Of a stretch of 64,000 nucleotides of DNA, positions 9,182 through 17,162 are shown piece by piece. The position numbers and the translations under genes were made by a program. The DNA is from Paenibacillus curdlanolyticus YK9. Lineage in GTDB: Bacteria > Bacillota > Bacilli > Paenibacillales > Paenibacillaceae. The notes under the pieces were generated by a model. That model worked only from the letters and a program-made list of their open reading frames with translations, was not told where the DNA came from and ran no database searches. The stretch covers positions 186,001-250,000 of the forward strand of contig NZ_AEDD01000013.1 of assembly GCF_000179615.1 (NCBI RefSeq), given 5' to 3'. Position 1 is the stretch's first letter. Every line of letters begins with the position of its first letter.

Positions 9182-9511
9182 TCTCTCTCCTTGCCTCCTG
9201 TTAATAGAATCACTTCCTAAAATTCTTCAATATACTACAATATAAAGGATAATTTTACATTAGCTAAATCTGTAATTTATTGTCGACTGAACCGCGATTC
9301 GCTAAAGATTTCCTAAAGCGTTCGCTTCATGTTCGCCACTACACCACACTTTAAATCTGCGCAGGGACACTTTAAATCCACTCTATTTCTCCTACAAAAG
9401 TCGGATTTTTTAGCTTTACACAAAAAATGATTGATATGGAACCAATTCCATAAATTAAGATAATGATGCTTTAAGAGAAGGTTAAATAGAGAATCAGGAG
9501 GAGTGGTAACG
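9182..9511 (+). other. divergent intergenic region between the Rhs operon and the NagA-like gene
   Basis: This AT-rich stretch of about 330 bases must hold the outward promoters of both sides. It contains the AGGAGG ribosome site of the plus-strand gene (9496-9501) and one exact palindrome, listed separately. No coding potential or stable hairpin is seen. Confidence 0.6.
9436..9451. promoter_or_regulatory. candidate operator ATGGAACCAATTCCAT
   Basis: This perfect inverted repeat (ATGGAA, 4-base centre, TTCCAT) lies 60 bases before the amidohydrolase start, directly downstream of a TTGATA hexamer. It does not match the known NagR/DasR dre site, so the regulator is unknown. Confidence 0.4.
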
Positions 9512-10822
9512 ATGCTGTCTGCACCATCATTTAATTGCCCCGCTTACCTTGGATCAGACGGAATTATGCGACTAGCGGAGATTGCTTACAAGGATGACAA
9601 ATGGGCAAGGTTTGAACTGGGCTCGGAAGGCATTTTCAAAAAATCAGGCTCCTATCTCGTACCATCGATTCCAGTAGAATTCCATTGCCACGGTATCGGC
9701 GAATACGATTTCAGCAACCTGGACGAGCTGGACATGGACAAAATCAATGCGTTAGCCGAGCGCGAAGGCATTTATTGCGTCCCGTCGATTTTCCTCCCTC
9801 ATCACCAATTGGATCAATTCGTAGCGGTGATGAAGGCCTTCCATGAGCAAAAGAAAAAAGGAAACTACCCTAATATTCTAGGCATTTCGCTAGAAGGCCC
9901 GCTGTTAGCAAGCTTCGCCGGCACGCCGGAGAAGGGAAACTGGGCGCCGCTGAAGGAAGAATGGAAAAAAATCGCTACATGCGGGCAATATGGCTTGTTG
10001 TATACGGTGCTTTCTCCCGACGCCATGACGGAAAACTCCTATTTGAAGAAATACATTACGCCGGAGCACCCAAGCATCGAATGGATCGTGGATACGCTGG
10101 TCGAGGCTGGCGTCAAACCGGCTTTAGGACATTTCCAGAAAGCCTATCCGGAAGAAACGTCCAAGCTGATTACGAATGTGATCAACACGGCGCAGAAAAG
10201 AAGCAATCATGCTGGATCAACGGCTGTATTGACCGACCACTTGTTTAATGACATGCCGAACAATTTCAAGCATACGTGGCGGACGCCGCAAGAGCGGACG
10301 CAACGTCTCGAAGGTTTAAAATCCGCTCAGTTAGAGCAATGGAATATAGAATCCGTAAATACATTAGTTGGCGAGGTGCCTGGAACGTTAATTCGAGCAG
10401 CAAAGGAGGGATTATTGACGATTTGCATGAATTTCGATAGCGAGCATGTGGATCTTGAGGTAGCTCGGCGTGTAGTTGAGCTTGTCGGCTCACAAGGGAT
10501 CATTGCCATGACGGATCGGATCGACACCGATGAGATGTGCGGGCAATCGCTGGAGAAAATCGAAGGAAACAACCTATGGTATCAAGGCAAAGGATACGTT
10601 GCCGCAGGCTCTTATACGATTGACCGCTTGATGCACAATATTCGTTCGATCGGCTTTAACGAGCAGACCGTTTGGAACTTGACCTCCTTCGTTCCATTGC
10701 GGGCGGCGGGTCACCACCTGAATGCACAAGCCGCTCACGCGGCACAGCCGTTCAGCTTCATCGATGAAACCAAAGGCAGAAATCACTTTAAATCGCATGT
10801 GCCTGAATTCGTACTAGCTTAA
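9512..10822 (+). CDS. NagA-like amidohydrolase (N-acetylglucosamine-6-phosphate deacetylase family)
   Basis: This 436-residue cytoplasmic enzyme starts at ATG 9512, ten bases after AGGAGG; an in-frame GTG at 9503 is too close to that site. The amidohydrolase signature is complete. HCH occurs at residues 58-60 and LEGP with the metal-binding Glu at 128. A histidine follows in PALGHFQ, then the NagA-like NHAGST...TDHLFNDMPN near 225-240, and a late catalytic Asp in AMTDRID (about 330). True NagA removes the N-acetyl group of GlcNAc-6-P and feeds glucosamine-6-P into glycolysis. This protein is somewhat longer and several motifs are altered (FDSEHVD where NagA usually has a DGxH motif), so a different N-acyl sugar phosphate is possible. 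No nagB or nagR neighbour is seen. A strong terminator follows. Confidence 0.7.
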   Translation: MLSAPSFNCPAYLGSDGIMRLAEIAYKDDKWARFELGSEGIFKKSGSYLVPSIPVEFHCHGIGEYDFSNLDELDMDKINALAEREGIYCVPSIFLPHHQLDQFVAVMKAFHEQKKKGNYPNILGISLEGPLLASFAGTPEKGNWAPLKEEWKKIATCGQYGLLYTVLSPDAMTENSYLKKYITPEHPSIEWIVDTLVEAGVKPALGHFQKAYPEETSKLITNVINTAQKRSNHAGSTAVLTDHLFNDMPNNFKHTWRTPQERTQRLEGLKSAQLEQWNIESVNTLVGEVPGTLIRAAKEGLLTICMNFDSEHVDLEVARRVVELVGSQGIIAMTDRIDTDEMCGQSLEKIEGNNLWYQGKGYVAAGSYTIDRLMHNIRSIGFNEQTVWNLTSFVPLRAAGHHLNAQAAHAAQPFSFIDETKGRNHFKSHVPEFVLA

Positions 10823-10834
10823 TTCACGACAATA

Positions 10835-10870
10835 GAAGCCCTATCTCATCTGATGAGACAGGGCTTCTTT
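10835..10870 (+). terminator. intrinsic terminator of the NagA-like gene
   Basis: GAAGCCC-TATCTCAT pairs with ATGAGACAGGGCTTC around a CTG loop, then TTTCT. The stem is very stable and lies 12 bases after the stop. Confidence 0.85.
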
Positions 10871-10892
10871 CTATCGCTGCACAGCCGCGCTT

Positions 10893-10920
10893 TAAACAAC
10901 AAAACAGCCGTTACGGCTGT
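10893..10920 (-). terminator. intrinsic terminator of the LacI-family gene
   Basis: ACAGCCGT/ACGGCTGT stem (10904-10920) on the minus strand, overlapping the TGA stop and followed by TTTTGTTGTTT. Confidence 0.7.
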
Positions 10921-11894
10921 CAGGTGGAGTTTCGTTTAATGAAGCTAAGGTTAAGCTTATTCGTGCTTGGAACATCATGGCTGTGAATCAGGTTATATAA
11001 CAAATCCGCTGCTGTATTCCCCAGCTCCTTGATCGGCTGATGGATCGTCGACAGCTCCACTACTTTCGATATCGGCTGATTATCGAATCCGGTTACGGCC
11101 AGGCTATCCGGTACGCGCACGCCTTGTTTCCTGGCTTCATAGATAATCCCCGCCGCTACATAATCGCTGCCTACGACCATGGCTGTTGGCCGATCTGGCA
11201 GACTGAACAATTGTCTAGCGACTTGAATGCCATCCTCTATCGTATACTTCCCATCGAAATACCAGTCCGCATGCCATCGCAATTGATATTTCTGCTGATA
11301 ATTGAAAAACGACTGCTTCCGATTGATGCCAACGCCGCTCTTCGCATTGCCAATGCACAGGCCGATATGCTGGTGGCCCTGTTCCCTTAGATGATCGAGC
11401 GCCAATTGCAAGCCGGATTCGTGGTCAATAAACACGCTTGCAATCGACTTACTCTCCGATACCTCGCACGATATAATCTTGCCGTAGATCGCCATCTCAT
11501 CAAGCACATGCGGCGGGCTGATGGTAGAGCCTAGTATGAGTCCATCCACAAGCTTATATTTAAGTTTGTTAAAAAACTCAAGCTCTTGATTGCTATCATT
11601 GTTAGACTGATGCAGCAATAAGCTATAACCGTGACGATTGCACGCGTCGCCAATACCAGCAATCAGCTGGCTAAAAAAAGGATGGTCGATCTTCGGCACC
11701 ATGACGCCAATAATATTCGTTTTGCCTTTGGACAAATGAACCGCATTAAAATTCGGCACATAATGCAATTCCTTGATCGCCTGAAGTACAGCATCGCGTT
11801 TATCCGCTTTGACATAAGGATGATTATTCAGCACCCGGGATACGGTTGTACGAGACACCTTCGCTTTCTGTGCGATCTCAAAAATATTCGTCAT
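10920..11894 (-). CDS. LacI-family transcriptional regulator
   Basis: This 324-residue cytoplasmic repressor has an N-terminal LacI helix-turn-helix (residues 1-25: FEIAQKAKVSRTTVSRVLNN) and a hinge helix ending in VHLSKGKTN. A periplasmic-binding-protein-like sensor domain follows (IIGVMVPKIDHPFFSQL). It is the last gene of a three-gene operon with a YczE-type membrane protein and a HAD phosphatase, each overlapping the next by 4 bases. That suggests the repressor controls its own operon in response to a sugar or sugar phosphate handled by the HAD enzyme. The PBP-like domain points to a small carbohydrate effector; which one cannot be told. No operator is obvious directly in front of the operon. 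Confidence 0.9.
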   Translation of the reverse strand: MTNIFEIAQKAKVSRTTVSRVLNNHPYVKADKRDAVLQAIKELHYVPNFNAVHLSKGKTNIIGVMVPKIDHPFFSQLIAGIGDACNRHGYSLLLHQSNNDSNQELEFFNKLKYKLVDGLILGSTISPPHVLDEMAIYGKIISCEVSESKSIASVFIDHESGLQLALDHLREQGHQHIGLCIGNAKSGVGINRKQSFFNYQQKYQLRWHADWYFDGKYTIEDGIQVARQLFSLPDRPTAMVVGSDYVAAGIIYEARKQGVRVPDSLAVTGFDNQPISKVVELSTIHQPIKELGNTAADLLYNLIHSHDVPSTNKLNLSFIKRNST

Positions 11895-12532
11895 ACAGAC
11901 TTCTCCTCATTGCGGGCAGCATGGACGATTGTACTGGAAAAACCGATCTGGTGAAGCAGCTTGTCGAAGAAATTGATCAGTACGCCAATGCTTAACATCA
12001 CGATTACGGTTCCCACGCCTACCGGCCCTTTAAGAATAACAGCAAGAATAAGCGCTGAAGCTTCACCGATCGTTTTGGTAATGTAAATTTTCCACCCCGT
12101 ACGCTCCGTAACCGCCAGCATCAGCTCATCATTCGGAACCGAAGGCAGCTTGGCGCGCAGATAGATCGAGATGCCCATCGCTAAGATGCATAAGCCTGCC
12201 AAAAACAATATCCATTGATAAAGCGCAGCATCAAACTTTAAAAACGTGAGCACTTTCAAATTGAGCAGATCCACGAACAAACCAATGATGATGATGGGAA
12301 TGCCTCCCGCTAGGTTAGGAAACTTCCTCTTTATTACACTATTAACCAGAATGATGAAACCGCCAACAATGAAAACCCATGAACCAACGGTAAGGCCGAC
12401 ATTGTCTGTTAATGCCACATTAAGCGCATCCCATGGCGCAATTCCTGTGTCCGCTTTGATCATGCATACGACGCCAAGCGATAAAATAAACAATCCAATA
12501 ATATAGATGACGCAACGACCGAGCATACTCAT
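11891..12532 (-). CDS. YczE/YyaS/YitT-family integral membrane protein
   Basis: This 213-residue polytopic membrane protein has about five to six hydrophobic helices (CVIYIIGLFILSLGVVCMI, VFIVGGFIILV, IPIIIIGLFVDLL, WILFLAGLCILAMG, VIVMLSIGVLINF). The first helix is followed by KADTGIAPWDAL, the motif typical of YczE-like proteins. The family is widespread in Firmicutes. B. subtilis YczE has been linked to surfactin-type product formation, but no general transport substrate is established. It overlaps the HAD gene upstream and the LacI gene downstream by 4 bases each (ATGA junctions), so the three are one translationally coupled operon. It may move or sense the compound that the LacI protein responds to; that is inference. 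Confidence 0.8.
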   Translation of the reverse strand: MSMLGRCVIYIIGLFILSLGVVCMIKADTGIAPWDALNVALTDNVGLTVGSWVFIVGGFIILVNSVIKRKFPNLAGGIPIIIIGLFVDLLNLKVLTFLKFDAALYQWILFLAGLCILAMGISIYLRAKLPSVPNDELMLAVTERTGWKIYITKTIGEASALILAVILKGPVGVGTVIVMLSIGVLINFFDKLLHQIGFSSTIVHAARNEEKSV

Positions 12533-13419
12533 TGTGGATTTCTCCCTATCGCAAGATTTTCATGAAGAAGAGGATTAATATATTGCTCAAAAGCATACGA
12601 TACGCCGCACTCCTGATTCGAGCGCGTCTGAAAGGCTGCGAACGGAACCAATAATTGATCGGCATTCCCCATCGCGATGCCAATTCCTGCTACCTTGAAC
12701 ATCGGCAAATCATTTAAGTTATCGCCAATGACAATCGTCTGGTACAGCTGAGCGTTATAGTGGCTGCAGGCTTTATGAAGAGCTGCTCCCTTATCTACTC
12801 CGGCGCTTGTGATTTCGAGGTTGAACATGCCGGAGCTCGAAACGGTACAGCTTTTTATTTGCCCAAAATGCTGCTTTGCTTCGATTAGTTTATCGTGCTG
12901 CGGCGACACAACCATGATCTTCACCACATTCCGATGCTGGTCAGGCTCAAGCGTTCCGGCTGCATACACGAGGCCATACTGCTCGGTCTGCGGTTTAATT
13001 TCCTCCCAGAACAAGGCTTCGGAGAATGAAGGCTCCTGATTTGTTACCGCATGAAGCTGTGCTTTAATTTGCTCGATGCCAAGACTCGATACGATGATTC
13101 TATCATTCAGGTACACCTGGTAATACATGTGATTGTCGTTTAGCCAACCCATGATCTGCCTGGACGCCGCATCGTCCATAAAGTGCTCGTAGATGACGCG
13201 ATGATCGACTTCAATCTGCGCGCCGTTGGAAGCAATGATCGGCAAGCTTAAGCCATGGTTATTGAGAATATTGTGGGCATCGAATAAGGCTCTGCCCGTT
13301 GCAATCATTACCTTATGCCCCTGCTCGCAAGCTTGCTTCAAGCAGTTTACATCGTCTGCATGGATCGACTTATCTGAAGCCAATAACGTACCGTCCAAAT
13401 CTATTGCAATAACCCTCAT
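12529..13419 (-). CDS. Cof-type HAD-IIB family phosphatase
   Basis: This 296-residue soluble enzyme has the full HAD signature. DLDGTLL lies at the N-terminus with the nucleophile and acid/base Asp at residues 7 and 9. It also has ATGR (motif II region), a central alpha/beta cap of the C2 (IIB) type, a lysine in the IEAKQHFGQ region, and GDNLNDLPMF near residue 235 for Mg2+ binding. Family members dephosphorylate sugar phosphates, FMN, PLP or similar small metabolites with low specificity. It starts at ATG 13419 behind GAGGG and is the first gene of the operon with YczE and LacI. The context suggests a sugar phosphate, but sequence alone does not settle the substrate. Confidence 0.88.
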   Translation of the reverse strand: MRVIAIDLDGTLLASDKSIHADDVNCLKQACEQGHKVMIATGRALFDAHNILNNHGLSLPIIASNGAQIEVDHRVIYEHFMDDAASRQIMGWLNDNHMYYQVYLNDRIIVSSLGIEQIKAQLHAVTNQEPSFSEALFWEEIKPQTEQYGLVYAAGTLEPDQHRNVVKIMVVSPQHDKLIEAKQHFGQIKSCTVSSSGMFNLEITSAGVDKGAALHKACSHYNAQLYQTIVIGDNLNDLPMFKVAGIGIAMGNADQLLVPFAAFQTRSNQECGVSYAFEQYINPLLHENLAIGRNPQ

Positions 13420-13521
13420 TTGATTCCCTCATTTCTCCATATAGCGAGCTTAGGAGGAGTTTAACGTATGGTACGCGTTTCAGAGCAACCGCTATTTCCG
13501 TCTGATCAAGCCCAAATGTCG

Positions 13522-13552
13522 AAAAAAAAAAGCAGCTGCCATTGCAGCTGCT
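13522..13552 (-). terminator. intrinsic terminator of the GH30 gene
   Basis: AGCAGCTGC/GCAGCTGCT stem with a 4-base loop, followed on the minus strand by nine Ts, 14 bases after the stop. A textbook rho-independent terminator. Confidence 0.9.
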
Positions 13553-13565
13553 CTTCTTACTCAAG

Positions 13566-15479
13566 TTATGGCGTTTGGAAGGTGAACAATTGATTGTCTC
13601 CTCCGAAGCTGGTCCACTGTTGAACAACAGCGCCGTTCGCGGTGGAGCTGTTGGAAATATCCAATCCCTTGCCGCTGCTTCGGTTAATGATCTTGTAGTA
13701 GCCGTTACCTGCGGAAACGAGCTGCCACTGCTGATTCAAGCCACCGCTACCGGAGACTGTCCACTGTTGGACTTTGGCTCCGTCCGCTGTTGAGCTGCCA
13801 TCCACGTCCAGCCCTTTTCCGCTGTTCAGGTTGATAATGTTGTAGTACCCATTCCCCGCATCTCTTAGCGTCCATTTCTGATTGTTGCCGCCTGCATAAT
13901 CCCATTGCTGAATCGTTGCGCCATCGGCAGTCGATCCGCTTGTGACATCAAGTGCTTTGCTGCTGACCTTCGCCGTGATCTGATAAGTGCCGCCTGCAAC
14001 TGGCGTAACGCCCGTAACCGGTCCAGTGCCTGTAGAGCCGTTGCCTGACCATTTGAACGTAATCGCGCCTTCAGCCGGCACTTGATACGTGAACGATTGG
14101 GAGCCCCACTGGATCTTCACGCTCTTCGCGCTTGCTTGACGGTTGGAGAGAATGAGTGCGATCGAACCATCCGGGTTTTTGTATGCAACGTCTTCCATGC
14201 TGTCTTGGAACGTGTTCGTATCGATACGATTAGCGCCTTGATCAACGAATTTACTGCTGTGTCCAAGACCGTAGTATTGCGGATTGTAGCTTACATTGTC
14301 TGTAGCGTCGGAACGGATCGTGATCAGGCCGCGGTTCGTGCCGTCAATGCCTGCCAGCGCAGGTCCGCCGTTTTGATCCAGCGCGATGTTCCACATGATG
14401 TACGATTTCGCCCAATTGCGAGGGAAACGGATCGTGTGCATGATCAAATCTTGGAACATGCCTTTGCTCGTTCCGCCGCCAATCCACGTGCCGCTTCCGC
14501 CTTCCGTAAACCAAATGTCTTTGGACGGATACTGGTTATGGAGAGTCGTCAGGTTCGAGTGGCTTAGATTCGAATAATAGTGGAAGGCGCTGCCGCTCAC
14601 GTAGCTCGAAGCGCTGGAGCTAAGAACCGTAGACGCATAGTTGATATCGTCATAGTTGTGGTCATACGCCATGATTTTGGTGTTGAGCCCGTTCTGGGAG
14701 AGCTTAGGACCGAGCACATTGATGAAATTGACCTGCTCGTTCGCTGTCATGACCATCCCTGGCCAGTTCGGGTTAAATTTCGGCTCGTTTTGAACGGACA
14801 TGGCATAGATCGGCGTTCCCTTCGCGCTGTACTGCTGAAGGTATTTGACCAGATAGTTGGCATAAGCTTGATAAGCATCCGTGCGCAAGGTTCCGCCTGT
14901 GTTGCCGTTCAGTCCTTTATTGGTTTTCATCCATGCAGGAGGGCTCCACGGTGCAGCGAACAGCTTGATCCGGCCTTTGTTCACATTGTACGCCTGGTCC
15001 AGCATCGGCCGAATATAAGCGTCCTCTCTCCAAAGCGAGAATGAATTTAAATTCATGTCGTCTACATTGTTTGTCGTATCGTCATAAGTCCACGATTCCC
15101 AGTTGAAGTCGCTGGCGCCGATCGGCTGGCGCAGCGCGCTAATGTTAATGCCGGAAGGGCCGAACAGATTGTTCATTACTTCCGTTCGTTTGGAAGCCGA
15201 GAGCTTATTGGCAAGCAGCCAAGCGGAGCTGTCTGTTAGCGATGCACCAAAGCCGTCCATCGATTGATAAGTCGTTCCATTGTTTACGTTAATCGTGTAG
15301 TCGGCGCCGCCGCTGGAGCTCGCGAAATTCACATCGGCTTGACGAGCAAGCCAGGTATTGTTATTCGGGTTCGTTAGCCAAACCTGAACCGCTTCTCCTG
15401 CCGCATGGGTTGTGACAGGCAGCGACGGAACCGTCAATGCCAACACCGTGAGAGCGGTTACAATTTTCTTTTTCATCAT
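13566..15479 (-). CDS. secreted glycoside hydrolase family 30 enzyme with ricin-type lectin domain
   Basis: This 637-residue protein starts at ATG 15479, preceded by GAAGGGG about 11 bases upstream; the longer frame has no ribosome site. It has a signal peptide (MMKKKIVTALTVLALTVPSL...HAA, cut near residue 27). The GH30 (beta/alpha)8 barrel plus beta side domain spans about residues 40-490. It has DGFGASLTDS near residue 75, the acid/base Glu232 in SVQNEPKF and the nucleophile Glu326 in WFTEGGSG. A linker follows, then a ricin B-lectin/CBM13-like domain (about 510-637) with three QxW-type repeats (IQQWD, VQQWT, VQQWT). The overall pattern resembles bacterial endo-beta-1,6-glucanase/glucosylceramidase-like GH30 rather than glucuronoxylanase. 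Likely substrates are fungal beta-1,6-glucan or related polymers. Two CcpA/LacI-type palindromes lie upstream, so expression is probably repressed by preferred sugars. Confidence 0.88.
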   Translation of the reverse strand: MMKKKIVTALTVLALTVPSLPVTTHAAGEAVQVWLTNPNNNTWLARQADVNFASSSGGADYTINVNNGTTYQSMDGFGASLTDSSAWLLANKLSASKRTEVMNNLFGPSGINISALRQPIGASDFNWESWTYDDTTNNVDDMNLNSFSLWREDAYIRPMLDQAYNVNKGRIKLFAAPWSPPAWMKTNKGLNGNTGGTLRTDAYQAYANYLVKYLQQYSAKGTPIYAMSVQNEPKFNPNWPGMVMTANEQVNFINVLGPKLSQNGLNTKIMAYDHNYDDINYASTVLSSSASSYVSGSAFHYYSNLSHSNLTTLHNQYPSKDIWFTEGGSGTWIGGGTSKGMFQDLIMHTIRFPRNWAKSYIMWNIALDQNGGPALAGIDGTNRGLITIRSDATDNVSYNPQYYGLGHSSKFVDQGANRIDTNTFQDSMEDVAYKNPDGSIALILSNRQASAKSVKIQWGSQSFTYQVPAEGAITFKWSGNGSTGTGPVTGVTPVAGGTYQITAKVSSKALDVTSGSTADGATIQQWDYAGGNNQKWTLRDAGNGYYNIINLNSGKGLDVDGSSTADGAKVQQWTVSGSGGLNQQWQLVSAGNGYYKIINRSSGKGLDISNSSTANGAVVQQWTSFGGDNQLFTFQTP

Positions 15480-15681
15480 GGATTTGATTTCCCCTTCTGA
15501 TTTAGAATCGTTCTTCGAGGTTTCTTCAAGCGCATCGAGCACCTAGGTTTTTGGTTTGTATGCGTTTACATATTTTTGCCCTGCAAATGAACGAGCTGCA
15601 CGCTGGCCATGCATGCCTTTTTACTTGAACATTGCACCGTATTCGATTCGTTAATTAAGCAAACATTTCGATACTTGAAAA

Positions 15682-15695
15682 TGTAAACGATTTCA
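15682..15695. promoter_or_regulatory. cre-like site TGTAAACGATTTCA
   Basis: Matches the CcpA cre consensus TGWAANCGNTNWCA at every defined position and lies about 200 bases before the GH30 start. CcpA with HPr-Ser-P would repress the secreted enzyme when glucose is available. A local LacI protein could also bind. Confidence 0.6.
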
Positions 15696-15824
15696 TTTAT
15701 CCCTTTAAAAAATACCTAGGCTTAGGACACTCCCCCTTGCTAAGTAACTGTAAACATTAAAAGGAATTCAGCTGTTTCCGGTCAAGAAATCTAGAATTTC
15801 TTAACAATCACATCCTAACATGTT

Positions 15825-15840
15825 TTGAAATCGATTTCAA
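15825..15840. promoter_or_regulatory. LacI/CcpA-type palindrome TTGAAATCGATTTCAA
   Basis: A perfect 16-base palindrome whose central 14 bases also fit the cre consensus. The same 14-mer recurs at 17114-17127, which argues for a shared regulator. Confidence 0.6.
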
Positions 15841-15892
15841 GATGTTAAGTATAAAACCGTCTTTTAGCCATCAGACTGCCAAGCCGGCACTT

Positions 15893-15916
15893 AAAAGCTG
15901 CCCTAAGGCAGCTTTT
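15893..15916. terminator. bidirectional-looking terminator
   Basis: AAAAGCTGCC pairs with GGCAGCTTTT around a CTAA loop. It lies 37 bases after the stop of the minus-strand gene at 15953. Confidence 0.75.
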
Positions 15917-15952
15917 ATTGTTATAGCGTTTGCGAAGCCCGATTCGCTCTCC

Positions 15953-17017
15953 CTAGCCCCCGCTGTGTAAAGCTAACGAATGCGTATGCTTTTCTTCCAA
16001 GCGCTGGATTAGCCCTTTCAATGCTTTAACCTCTATGTCTCTCACCTCATCAAGCATAGCATATAGTTGGTCAAGCTCCAGCTGATTCCGCAGCTTCATC
16101 TTGATAGCAATGTTGCGCAAGCGCGCCGCTTGCTTCTCCAGCTGCTCAAACTCCTGCACCAACCCATAGGGCATATTGATCAGTTGGCTTTGATTCAAAT
16201 ACTGAACGCGGGCAAGCATCAGCTTTTTATGCTCCCATAAGGTCGTAAGCGCAATTAACGGATCAAATTGCTCATAATGCGCATAAACATAGGCAATCCA
16301 GCCTTTAATCGTCTCATAGATGGATAGGCCAAAATCATAACAATCCACGTTAACGTTCTGCTTTACGACTTCAGACCTGCAGGTGGATTCCATGTAATCG
16401 ACCAAATCGTTCAGCAATAACCGGGTGTCCACCTCATGCCATTGAGGCCTGAATGCGAATGCGCCTTCCGGGCACTGAATAAAGTACATCTTTTCATTCC
16501 AAAACTCATAATTGCTATTTTGAATCGCTAATTCCATATCGCCAAAGCTAACCTGAATCGTAGTAAACTGCTTATATTTATTGTAGCAAAGAACGTAATA
16601 CAACTCCTTGTCCTCATCAACTCCGTACACCAAAATATCCTGCGTAACCTGTATGTCTTGATAAAAAGGCGATGAAGGAATATAAAATTTGTTTGCGAAC
16701 ATGTAGACGTATTTTTTGTTAGCGATCGCGCTGCGCACCACCTCCAAAACGGAGCAATTTACCTTTTGGAAGGACGGCGCACTCATCACTTCCAAATCAA
16801 TCATTGACGTATAATAAACCGGGCTGTCACTCTTGCAAAATCGCAGATCATTGTTGAGATTGCCTAGAAAATCCGGCTTGTTGCACTGTAAATTCACGAA
16901 GCTGCTGAATAGCCAGGGCTCATGGTTTTCCATCTTGGTGATGATCGCAAGCATCATTGCATAGTGCATCCGACAATTAATGATCGGCGTCTCATCGATC
17001 GGTAAAATTGTTGCCAT
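15953..17017 (-). CDS. unknown protein, possibly BtrH-like (cysteine-peptidase-fold N-terminus)
   Basis: This 354-residue soluble protein has no signal peptide or membrane helix. I do not recognise it with confidence. The N-terminus, PIINCRMHYAMMLAI, with a lone Cys followed by a helix, recalls the BtrH/DUF4872-type proteins, papain-like acyltransferases seen in natural-product clusters. The middle (VYGVDEDKELYYVLCYNKYKQF, then FGDMELAI) also fits the 'respond to stored compound' layout of such proteins. The C-terminal 100 residues are strongly helical and charged (EFEQLEKQAARLRNIAIKMK). It stands alone between two terminators with its own palindromic operator about 100 bases upstream, identical to one before the GH30 gene. 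No peptide-synthetase or acyl carrier gene is nearby, so a role in natural-product assembly is unsupported. Confidence 0.5.
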   Translation of the reverse strand: MATILPIDETPIINCRMHYAMMLAIITKMENHEPWLFSSFVNLQCNKPDFLGNLNNDLRFCKSDSPVYYTSMIDLEVMSAPSFQKVNCSVLEVVRSAIANKKYVYMFANKFYIPSSPFYQDIQVTQDILVYGVDEDKELYYVLCYNKYKQFTTIQVSFGDMELAIQNSNYEFWNEKMYFIQCPEGAFAFRPQWHEVDTRLLLNDLVDYMESTCRSEVVKQNVNVDCYDFGLSIYETIKGWIAYVYAHYEQFDPLIALTTLWEHKKLMLARVQYLNQSQLINMPYGLVQEFEQLEKQAARLRNIAIKMKLRNQLELDQLYAMLDEVRDIEVKALKGLIQRLEEKHTHSLALHSGG

Positions 17018-17113
17018 TGATTAGCCTCCTACATATAAGCATGCACGCTATGTAAGCGAAACCGTTGCATACGAATACATTTTTTATACTAGCAAACAGA
17101 TATTAGCATTGAC

Positions 17114-17127
17114 TGAAATCGATTTCA
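17114..17127. promoter_or_regulatory. second copy of the palindrome TGAAATCGATTTCA
   Basis: Identical in 14 bases to 15826-15839 and also a full cre consensus match. It is placed between the esterase terminator and the start of the 17017 gene, so it probably controls that gene. Confidence 0.6.
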
Positions 17128-17132
17128 ACAAT

Positions 17133-17162
17133 TTTAATTAAAAACACCTATCTCTAGGTGTT
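17133..17162 (-). terminator. terminator of the esterase gene
   Basis: AACACCTA/TAGGTGTT stem directly at the TGA stop, followed on the minus strand by TTTTTAATT. Confidence 0.7.

Larger units (their letters stand above)
15480..15952 (-). other. long 5' region of the GH30 gene
   Basis: This non-coding gap of about 470 bases contains the terminator of the gene upstream (15893-15916) and two 14-base operator-like palindromes matching the cre consensus. It also holds AT-rich promoter-like DNA and the GH30 ribosome site. No small gene is seen. Confidence 0.6.

Noticed and set aside
9414-9464. Clear sigma-A promoter before the NagA-like gene
   Set aside because: TTTACA/TTGATA and GATAAT hexamers exist but none has a proper 16-18 base spacing, so no promoter is called.
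14082-15044. Long plus-strand frames opposite the GH30 gene
   Set aside because: Antisense shadows of a well-supported gene, without start signals.
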